Below, piece by piece: positions 55,985-64,000 of a DNA stretch of 64,000 nucleotides. Position 1 is the first letter of the stretch. Each line of letters begins with the position of its first letter. The DNA comes from Uranotaenia lowii (Eukaryota > Arthropoda > Insecta > Diptera > Culicidae): the NCBI RefSeq assembly GCF_029784155.1, contig NC_073691.1, positions 139,988,433 through 140,052,432 on the forward strand, read 5' to 3'. A program made the translations under genes and the position numbers. The notes under the pieces were generated by a model. It saw only the letters and a program-made list of their open reading frames with translations. It did not search any database and was not told where the DNA came from.

Positions 55985-57842
55985 TCAAAACTTATCAGTT
56001 AGATTACAAAGTTTGATGAATTTCAAAACACAATTTTCCCTATCATTACAGTTGGAAAGAATTTCATAGATAGAGCCTTCCAATCCACATAAGTCACGGG
56101 CTTCGTTAAAACCTCGACATTCTACCAAAATGTGTTGAACTGTTATTTGAACTCCGCAGAAAGAGCACTCTGGCGGTGAAGTTCGGTCAAGTAAAAAGCT
56201 ATGTGTTAGTCTAGTGTGTCCAATTCTCAATCTCGTTAACAACCGTTGCTCTGAGGCACATCTCCTATCTGTGTGTGGGCTAATGTAAGGTTTAACACGT
56301 CGTAGAAGGGTTTGAGACCGATTCCATGTTGACTGCCACGCATCCCGTAGACAAGCTTTAACCGAACGGACTGCATCTGCTGCTGGAATGGGTATATTCA
56401 ATGGTGATTTGCTTCTTCCTTGGTTCGCCAATCGATCAGCCTTCTCGTTCCCATGAATATTGCAGTGTCCTGGGATCCATGCTACAACCACGTTTTTCTC
56501 CATCAAATGTTTTTCTGTTTCTTGTATCCATGGGTGCCTTGTGTGACCTTTCGAAAGCGCATCAATACAGCTTGCCGAGTCGGTGAAAATGATCGCGCGT
56601 TGCAAAAATTTGGCTTTTTCGGCTGCGATCATGAGTGCATACGCCTCAGCAGAGAATATACTGCAAATATTTGGTAAAGAGCAGCTAAATTCTAGATCTC
56701 GACTATAAACAGCAGCTCCTATGTCGTCTCCCAACTTAGATCCATCTGTGTATAGATGATAATAATTTTTGTATTTGTTCTGTACCATTTCATTGAAGAA
56801 GGTTAAAACTTTCGGGCTTGGATCACCTGCTCTAACTTTTTGTCGCATATAGTTATCAGTACGAGGTGGTTTCAGGTACCATTGGCGGGCTGTTAGTCTC
56901 ATAGGTTCACATACTTTCGGAATAGGTAAGTTTGTGGTGGCTTTGAACAGTTCTTCTGATCGTTTCGCTAGCGGACAATCATAATTGATTATATCTTTTT
57001 CTACCATTCTAACTGCCGTAACACAGAGACGTTCAATCATTTTTTGCCGGAAATTAAGCCGACCTGCCTCGGCCATTATCGAATCCACTGAGCTTGTACG
57101 AAAAGCGCCGGAGGCTAAGCGAATCATCTGATTATATATCGGGCTCAAGATTTTTTCCATATCATCGAAACGCAAACTGGTTAAACCTACTCCAAAAAGT
57201 AATTTTGAGACGACAATAGATTCACCGACTGCAATGAGTGTGTTACGATTACTTCTTTTCAACCGACCACCTAAGATTTTAAGAATATTAAGTCTTTTAA
57301 CACAGCTTTCTTTGATGCCTTTGAAATGTTGTAGAAAATTCATTTTCTGATCAATAACGATCCCTAATATTTTCATTTTTCGGACCCGTGGAATAGCTAT
57401 ACCATTTATTTTAATAGCACGACCTCGTTTACGATGAGGAGAATCACAAATGTGCATGAGATTGCACTTTTTTGGAGCTGTGCTAAATCCGACATTAGAT
57501 GCCCATCCAATTATCGCTTTGACGGCGTTTCTTAATCTTTTGCGTATTTCGGTAGAGTTTTGACCCTTTGATACCAGAAGCACATCGTCTGCATACAGTA
57601 GTATGTTGACATTTCGTGGGATCACTGAGAAAATAGGTTGCATAGCGATAAGAAACAGGGTGACCGATAAAATTGAGCCTTGTGGTACACCGTTTTGTGC
57701 AGTTCGTAAATTGGAAATCGTACCATTTGCTGCAACGCGGAAAGTCCTGTTGTTCATGAAGCATGTGAAAATGTTTAGCATTCGTCCGGAAATTTTCCAT
57801 TGCTTCAAAGTACGAATTATAGTGTACCTACAGGTCGTGTCA
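55985..57842 (-). CDS. I-clade ORF2: reverse transcriptase, RNase H and zinc finger (interrupted upstream)
   Basis: An open frame of about 618 codons continues from YDTTCRYTIIRTLKQWKISG (just after RT motif A) through NGVPQGSILS (motif B), LLYADDVLL (catalytic core), GFSTAPKKCN and LGIVIDQKMNF. The RNase H domain follows with YTDGSK, FSAEAYAL, FTDSASCIDAL and WIPGHCNIHGNEKADRLA, so all four acidic residues of the D-E-D-D set are present. Near the end, CSFCGVQITVQHILVEC is a CCHC finger. The stop is at 55985. No internal stops. The ORF copies the element RNA into the target site. The upstream 300 bases continue at 58410-58704; the intervening MITE supplies a false start. Confidence 0.88.
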
Positions 57843-57844
57843 TA

Positions 57845-58409
57845 CACTGAAAATCGAAAATACCCAAACTTGAGAACTGCCACCCGCCAAACCTAAGTTC
57901 AAGATTGACAACTTAAGTTTGTGAAAAAATCACAGCTTGCCAATAAGCCAAACTTGTCCTTCAAGCGAAGAACTGTTTTTTTGGGGGGTTTTGTTGTAAG
58001 CGCATCTGATTCTGTTACCTCCATCCTGGCGGATTTAGGTTTGGGGGGTAAGTTCAAAGCGAAGAACTGTTTTTTTTTGGGGATAACTTTTATTCCCTCT
58101 TCATTCGCAGAAAGTCTCACTTATACGATGATGTAGCTGCCTCTCTCAACAACTCTCCGGTGGTCGAGCGGTTAGCATCCTGAGATGGTAATCGCAAAGC
58201 CATTGCAGGTATGGGTGTGATTCCTGTACCTGGCGATATTTTTTTTTATTTTGATTTCCATTTTATTGTGGTATCAGATTTTGGGGGATGAGTTCTCCTT
58301 AAAGAGCTTAACTTTGTGCTATGCCACCAATAGCCAAACCTGTAGGGAGGGAGTTTCATTCGGGTTGGCGGGGAAAGTTCTCAAGTTTGGGTATTTTCGA
58401 GGTTCAGTG
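57845..58409. mobile_element. TA-flanked MITE inside the I-clade RT
   Basis: The ends are CACTGAAAATCGAAAATACC and the complement of CACTGAACCTCGAAAATACC, and the inverted repeat continues through CAAACTTGAGAACT. TA lies on both sides (57843-57844, 58410-58411). Removing the element and one TA restores the RT frame ISKAYDTTC exactly. 565 bp. A tRNA-like sequence lies inside at about 58150-58240, and GCGAAGAACTGTTTTTTTGG occurs twice (about 57965 and 58058). Confidence 0.92.
58150..58240 (+). repeat. tRNA-like SINE head inside the MITE
   Basis: CCGGTGGTCGAGCGGTTAGC followed 40-50 bases later by GGGTGTGATTCCTGTACC resembles A- and B-boxes of a Ser/Leu-type tRNA, then a T-run. It lacks a convincing acceptor stem and is more likely a SINE remnant carried by the MITE than a functional tRNA. 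Confidence 0.4.
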
Positions 58410-58411
58410 TA

Positions 58412-58704
58412 GGCCTTAGATATATCCAGAGCTACCAGTTCCACACGTTCATTGGGTTCATGGGATAATATTGTTTCAAGTTGCGAGAAGTAAGTATCGA
58501 TTCCACACCCAGATCTAAAAGCATGCTGTCTGCTATCAAGACGTTTGGATATTTCTAGTTCCGTTATGAGGCGTCTATTAATGAGCCGTTCGAAGAGCTT
58601 GCCTAAGCAACTGAGTAATGTGATTGGCCGATATCCTTCTGGTTTGCTAAGATTCCCATCTCCTTTAGGGATGGGAATGATCGTGCCTTCTTTCCATTCA
58701 TCTG
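58412..58704 (-). CDS. I-clade ORF2, upstream part of the reverse transcriptase
   Basis: The minus strand reads EWKEGTIIPIPKGDGNLSKP, EGYRPITLLSCLGKLFERLI, NRRLITELEISKRLDSRQHA, FRSGCGIDTYFSQLETILSH, ERVELVALDISKAY, the last with the motif A Asp. These are the fingers and palm of an I-clade RT. The frame is open over its whole length and continues into 57842-55985 once the MITE is disregarded. It is cut upstream by the element at 58705. Confidence 0.88.
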
Positions 58705-59414
58705 CACTCAGAAAAATACTATTATGTATGCCATAAGAATCTCTTATGAAGTGGCGCCATAAGAAAAATTAATGAAATTCATAAGATTGTCTTATGACGC
58801 GAATGAATTCTGAAGATGAACGCCTACTTCAATGGGAGGTTGTTGCTTTTCATAAGAGATTCTTATGGAAACAGTAAATCACTTTCTAATAAGAAAAAAT
58901 CTCGATATTTCATGTTGAAAACATTCACTTTATTGTTTGCCAAATTCGTTTAAAATTAAATCCTTCATTGTCACCATCAGCAGCGCATCAACAGACGGCT
59001 CCATCAAGGTTTTTTTTTGTCGCATCTTAATCTTCGACCTTTCGTTTTTTGCCGATCAGCTTGCTGAAAAGTGAACAAATAATGTATTTTAGTTTCACAC
59101 CAAAACGTTCACACCAAAAACATCAAATCGAACTTACCATTCCGGAGATAATAATAACATTTAACATTGAAGGAAAACTATAATAACTATGAACTGGCGA
59201 TTGCTTCGTACTGTTAGATGATGAAAAAAAAACTGATGCTATGAATGAATGTGTTCATCATTTTTTCACAATGCCGTTTCTTCTATTTTTCATAAGAACA
59301 TCGTATGAAAATTGAAAGAATTTCATAAGACTCTTATGAAAAATTAGTTTGGACGCAAAAAAGTGGTTCATAAGATGTATCTTATGAAATTTATAATAAG
59401 ATTTCCTCTGAGTG
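58705..59414. mobile_element. MITE-like element rich in CATAAG/CTTATG palindromes
   Basis: The ends are CACTCAGAAAAAT and the complement of CACTCAGAGGAAAT. TG lies just outside both ends (58703-58704, 59415-59416), a possible 2-bp duplication. At least five short palindromes of the form CATAAGA-n-TCTTATG crowd both ends (about 58731, 58780, 58850, 59318, 59370), like repeated transposase-binding sites. 710 bp, no recognised gene. Confidence 0.7.
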
Positions 59415-59416
59415 TG

Positions 59417-61214
59417 GAAGAGAAAAATATAATTTATCATCTTAGTATTGCAATTTGAGTCTTCAGTTGAAGTTTCCTTTTTAATGGTATTGAATAACAT
59501 TGGGAATTAAATTTAAATTGGAATTTTTTGTACTGATGCAAATTTCAATAATATTTTATAACTGTTGCGAAGCACGCCGGGACAGCTAGTGCGATTACGA
59601 AATAATGGAAAACAATCATGTAAAGATTCATCGTTCGAATATTAGTTATATTTATTGTCATGAGAACAAACTCCTATGTACTACATGGAAGCATAAAACT
59701 TAAGAGGACAATTTTCTATCAACTGTTTTTTTTCCTACTAACACCTGCTGCTCACTGATGAGATTTTGTTTTTTATATTACGAGACGAGATGTCTCTTAC
59801 AGTAATCCAATTATCACAGCCATAACTTTTATCAAGCTCACCTGAACTGCCCCATCCGTTAATTAACTTCTGCCTCGTTGAGTAGGTATTTGCTCCAATG
59901 CTACAGCAACACTTCCTTGATTTGACTTCGGAGAGGCATAACCCATTTACACAGAAAATAAAAATAAAACATCAACCATTCTAAGCACAAACCAACAAGT
60001 ACCTTCCACGTGTGCTTCCAAAAGGCTTGAAAGAGCTTTCTTTATCTAGTGGGAAGGAAATCACCGCTCATCGCAACATAAGTAAGGGACCTGCTGTAAT
60101 CTACATACTAAAACTGCTGGAAAAACATAAACTTGGGTCCCCGGTCGTTGTATGTTTTCCCTCCCAGGAAACTTCCTCAACATACATAAATGCTCCAATG
60201 AAACCGGGTGGAGGCGAAAAAGTGCGGGCTCAATCGTAATGCCGAAAAAACCACACCAACATGTTCTCGTAAAAAGAAGAAAATATCAATTTGATAAAAA
60301 TGGAAATTAGAAAAAAATAAACGCACCAAAATGAGCGATGAAAAATGAAACCGAACGTTGAATCTATGTACTTCGGTAGAATACACTCAAACTTTGGTTG
60401 GAACAATTTTCATACAAATCTAACTATTAAATTTTATCACCATGAAAATAATTTATAAGTTTTTTAATACGTTTCGTGTCTTTTTAATATAAAAATGCTA
60501 GAAAATATATCCTAAAAAGAACACTAAAATTTTGAGTGCCATTCCAGCTCAGAAGATAGGAAATACTAGAGGAGAGGAGTACGGTTAAAAGTCACCATAA
60601 CGAGCCTTAGAAGATGCTACATTTATGCCGGTATTTTGACTCTGCTCGAAATTTTAATGGTCGGATGTAGTAGACCTTTGACAGGTAAAACCCAAACGCT
60701 CGGGTGTTCCTTAATTAGTCTAATTAACCTTACGGACCGCGTCTCGTTGAAGTCGAAACCGTACAGGTAGTAACTTGCTACACAGCTTGAAATGTGACAA
60801 ATGCGTGGCCGTTGAAGATTGTGTGAATTTTTCGACGCAACCGGAATATGGCTGAAGTAAGGTGACTTCCGAACTGTTGATGGGTCCAATTTTATGGGAG
60901 TTTTTTGAAACAAAACTATGAGCAATCAAACATCTGCTTTTGACGATTCGCGAGGAAACTGAGGAAGAAAATCAGATTGCAATTTCCAGAAAGGATTAGA
61001 AATGGAGATACCTATATCATATTTTCAGATAATTTTCAGCTACAACAAATCGTTTTTACGTTTTATAAAGTCTAAAAGAAAATCGAAAAAACATGCTTTG
61101 GAAATAATACTGCAGATAAGCTACCAAATGCTCAAAAAACTATTTACTTAGTACTTAAGTAAGCTGAAGTTAGAAACTATAAGTTCCATTTAAGATTTTT
61201 TCCCCGTTTTAAAA
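59417..61214. other. Spacer, no gene recognised
   Basis: AT-rich with short frames lacking signatures (59258-59500, 60012-60386, 60623-60929). Confidence 0.45.
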
Positions 61215-61640
61215 CTCATAAGTTGAGATTCAATTCAAATTGGAAAAAACTTGGTTTGCTTGCGAAAATTTCAATTGTTAGTAAAAATGTTATTTTAAAA
61301 TCTTTAAATCTCTTTTTTTCAAAAGCACGCAAACAAACACCCTTCCTGATGAAATCATTTAGAGCAAACTGGTTGATTTTTGTGAGAATTCAACTTTTTC
61401 TTTAGCAAATGTATAGTTTTAGAGTAGTTTTTGTTGTAGTTTGAGGTAAATTTTTGATAATTAAAAAAAATAAGGACATTTTCCAAAAGTTAGCCAGTCT
61501 AGAAAAAAAATGCTAGAAATCCTATCAAATGGTAAAGTTTGAAAGAAAAAATAAATGGGGAATATTGCGAGGGCCCAGAGAAATGAATGAAGGCAAAATT
61601 TCATTTGTTTTTGTAGTTAAAATTTTATAAGTAATGTTGA
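61215..61640 (+). repeat. Dispersed AT-rich repeat, copy 2 of 2
   Basis: A diverged match of 1265-1665 in the same orientation, with the same order of landmarks. Confidence 0.6.
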
Positions 61641-62860
61641 AAAATTTAGCCCCCTAATTTAGGCAGCATCATTGCCCATCTTTAGATTTTAATTGTTGTA
61701 CGACACACATAAAATTGAAAGCAGACGGACAGCCTAAGGTAGAATCGCAATTGAAAATCAAATCGTGCTTGTTTCATCGCAGTCTTCGTGCAGTTGGACA
61801 GTTTAGGTTGTTTGCTATCGCATTCACCATTGGAGTTTGTAAATTTCCTTCATCAGTAGAGAAGAGTGAGGATACTTGATCCCTGGGGATACTTGATTCC
61901 CTCGCAATATCTCCAAACAGGAATGTCTTACAAATATGGGATGTTCTAAAAAATGTGCAAAATAGAACAAAACAACAATGCTGTTATCTCAACTAATTTA
62001 AAAAAATTTATTTTTCGAGGTATTGAACTTTGTTTGAAAAATTTAACAAAACGTAATTCGAAGATTTTTTTATCAATTAAAAATGTTTCTCACATGGAAA
62101 AATTATAATAAAAATATTCATTTCAATATGTCAATCGTTAGAGTATGATTTCAACTTCATTATGCCAAATTTTCAAAGTAATAGGAAACATTTAATATTT
62201 TAAGAAGATTTTTTCCGAAATGTATGTTATGGGTATAATAGATCCCTAGAGTCCAAAATGATATTTTTTTTCTGAATGGATCGTAATAATTGGTTGTCAT
62301 GAAATTACTAATCTTTGTCCAATAACTAATGTTTTACCAGTAATTATCTACAAAAAAGGACTGATAATACAGTATGATTAAAAAAAAAACAGAAAATTGC
62401 GCCTTTAAGTATGCAATGATTTTAGAGTAGTAGACAAACTTTTGGAATTCTCATTGTCTGATATTTACAAACTTCGAAATGAGAACATATATGGCAAAAC
62501 ATTGCCAACGGACCATTTATCTTCGGATTTTACTAGATTTATGCCTAGGCTTAGGGCACCCTGCTTTAAGGATCAAGTCTACTGTAGCTTAAAAAATACC
62601 ACTTTTTTTGTCTCGGGAAATGCTTCTAGTTTATCTACGAGTTCATGTATCGTTCTAACTTTTGGAGCATATAATCTTTTGTTGAATTCAATGATTTGGC
62701 AACAGTGGTTTTGGTTTGGAAATCAGATACTATTTATTCATTTCTGTTCGTCAAGTCCTTACAAGGGGCTGTCCATTAATGATGACACGCAAAATTTGGA
62801 AAAAAAGTTACCCACTTTTAACAAGCCTTTAATCATTGCATTTCAATCATGACTTCAAGG
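61641..62860. other. AT-rich spacer, no gene seen
   Basis: Contains TACTTGATCCC phrases near 61870-61895, as near 697. The 136-codon frame at 62442-62852 has no family signature and is probably chance. Confidence 0.45.
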
Positions 62861-62937
62861 ATTATGTTCATGGTTGTCCATTCCTTACGGAATCCGAAAG
62901 AAATGACCGACCTGGAACTTTGGCGACGACTTTTAGC

Positions 62938-64000
62938 ATGAAAACACGGACACGAATTGGAACTTGGAATGTTTTAACCCTTGCCCAACAAGGCAAACTG
63001 GAACAACTTGCTAGAGAGGCTAGCCGCCTCAAGCTTGAAATTCTGGGACTGAGCGAAGTCCGTTGGCCTAATACTGGAGAACACAAGACACAATCCGGGC
63101 AAGTCCTGCTTTACTCTGGCATACGAGGAGAACATGCTACTCAGGAGCGAGGAGTTGGTTTCCTGTTAAGCCCGCAGGCCTACGCGGCCCTCATTAGATG
63201 GGAACCGATAAACGAAAGAATAATCGTAGCCAGATTTAGAACACGGGTTAGAAACCTTACAATGGTCCAGTGTTATGCGCCAACTGACGTTGCCGACTTG
63301 CAGGAGAAAGAGCAGTTTTACAGTCAACTGAACAGCGTGGTTGAGAGAATTCCGAAGGGTGACATTCAAATCCATTTGGGCGACTTCAACGCAAAGATTG
63401 GCTCCGACAATCCGGACCTTGAGCGCATCATGGGGCGCCATGGCCTAGGACAGATGAGCGAAAACGGAGAGCTGTTCGTAGAATTTTGTGGCAACAACAA
63501 CATGGTGATCGGTGGATCGCTCTTCCCCCATCGACCAGCACATAAGGTCACTTGGGTATCCCGAGATGGCCGAACAGAAAATCAAATTGACCACATCTGC
63601 ATCAGCCGAAAATGGAGAAGGAGCCTTCTTGATGTCCGCAACAAGCGAAGCGCAGACATTGCATCTGACCATCACCTCGTCCTTGGCGAGATACGGCTGA
63701 GAGTTGCACGTGTCCAACGGCGCGAGGAGAAAGTCGGGTGTCGATACGACGTCCGCCGGTTGGAGAATCCAGAGGTGAAAAGGGCATACGTTGAACAGCT
63801 AGAATCCCGAGCCTCGGAGCTGCCGACAGACGGAACAGTCGAAGAACAGTGGTGTGGAATCAAGAATGCCTTTATCACGACGAGCCATGGTACTCTCGGT
63901 AAAGTTTGTGGAAGAAGGAGTGAATGGATGTCGGATGAAACTTGGAGGATGGTCGATGATCGGAGAAAGGCGAAAGTCGGAATTGAGCAGGCATGTACCG
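62938..64000 (+). CDS. RTE-clade retrotransposon ORF, intact endonuclease domain, runs off the right edge
   Basis: The frame from ATG at 62938 has 354 codons without a stop up to the window end. It begins MKTRTRIGTWNVLTLAQQGK. APE-type endonuclease motifs are all present: TWNV (Asn11), LSEVRW (Glu40), LGDFNAKIG (Asp149, Asn151), TWVSRDGRTENQIDHICIS and ASDHHLVLGE (Asp244, His245/246). Then comes the linker before the RT (WMSDETWRMVDDRRKAKVG). It nicks target DNA to prime reverse transcription. The first in-frame Met after an upstream TAA was chosen as start; the ~35 codons before it (GCPFLTESERNDRPGTLATT) are also open. The decayed copies at 17930-20660, 21300-21428 and 28757-29345 belong to the same family. 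No inactivating change is visible. Confidence 0.93.
   Translation, partial: MKTRTRIGTWNVLTLAQQGKLEQLAREASRLKLEILGLSEVRWPNTGEHKTQSGQVLLYSGIRGEHATQERGVGFLLSPQAYAALIRWEPINERIIVARFRTRVRNLTMVQCYAPTDVADLQEKEQFYSQLNSVVERIPKGDIQIHLGDFNAKIGSDNPDLERIMGRHGLGQMSENGELFVEFCGNNNMVIGGSLFPHRPAHKVTWVSRDGRTENQIDHICISRKWRRSLLDVRNKRSADIASDHHLVLGEIRLRVARVQRREEKVGCRYDVRRLENPEVKRAYVEQLESRASELPTDGTVEEQWCGIKNAFITTSHGTLGKVCGRRSEWMSDETWRMVDDRRKAKVGIEQACT

Larger units (their letters stand above)
55909..58704 (-). mobile_element. I-clade non-LTR retrotransposon, 5'-truncated
   Basis: The 3' end carries a (TAA)n-type tail (complement of about 55907-55925), the hallmark of I elements. Upstream lies ORF2 with RT, RNase H and a CCHC finger. 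The copy is broken by a TA-flanked MITE at 57845-58409 and its RT runs up to another MITE at 58705. Sequence beyond 59416 does not look like the missing 5' part, so truncation probably lies at that junction. Confidence 0.85.

Noticed and set aside
58150..58240. Functional tRNA gene
   Set aside because: No convincing acceptor stem, and it lies inside a MITE.
62442..62852. 136-codon plus-strand frame
   Set aside because: AT-driven composition, no signature, and it ends just before the RTE element; most likely chance.
1..64000. Bacterial-style operons, promoters, ribosome binding sites or phage defence genes
   Set aside because: Composition, repeats and all recognised proteins are of animal transposable elements; no prokaryotic feature is supported.

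Overview
The window looks like repeat-rich, gene-poor chromosomal DNA of an insect, most likely a mosquito or a close dipteran relative. It is AT-rich and has no operons and no recognisable single-copy host gene. Almost every protein-like stretch belongs to a transposable element. The mosquito inference rests on at least three mariner-type lineages whose second catalytic Asp and Glu are separated by exactly 37 residues where both survive (DD37E, a family best known from mosquitoes), on RTE, R1, I and Jockey-type non-LTR retrotransposons, on tRNA-headed SINEs and on many MITEs. No species can be named from the sequence alone.

Layout. 1-9 kb: the N-terminus of a PHD-finger protein runs off the left edge (minus strand), followed by AT-rich DNA with a Jockey-type 3' end (2946-3388), an insertion with 50-bp direct terminal repeats (3773-4345), an RTE-like C-terminal fragment (5555-5850) and a decayed ~145-bp repeat family. 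9.4-13.7 kb: a three-level nest, in which a DD37E mariner is split by a 3.1-kb TA-flanked element, itself split by a 1.25-kb retro-insertion with a (GAA)n tail and a 23-bp target duplication. 16.2-17.7 kb: three copies of one hAT-type MITE, a second hAT-type MITE and a SINE, several with exact target duplications. 17.9-21.4 kb: decayed RTE copies. 23.0-26.6 kb: a 9-bp satellite, TTTTTGTCA, repeated about 380 times. 28.5-34.9 kb: RT and RTE fragments, a DD37E mariner split by a Tc1-like element, and a second RTE-like family. 35-44 kb: MITEs, a third DD37E lineage, SINEs and AT-rich spacer. 44.1-49.4 kb: a decayed R1-clade retrotransposon whose gag is broken by three MITEs. 52.1-53.7 kb: a large foldback with ~700-bp arms, CACAGTG ends and a 5-bp target duplication (Transib-like). 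54.5-55.7 kb: a DD37E mariner with both ends. 55.9-58.7 kb: an I-clade retrotransposon with an open RT-RNase H-zinc-finger frame, interrupted by a TA-flanked MITE. 62.9-64.0 kb: an intact RTE-clade endonuclease frame that runs off the right edge.

Nothing here works as a pathway. The DNA elements use cut-and-paste transposases and the retroelements target-primed reverse transcription. The non-autonomous MITEs and SINEs would depend on proteins supplied from elsewhere in the genome. The two least damaged coding units are the RTE endonuclease frame at the right edge and the I-clade RT-RNase H frame.
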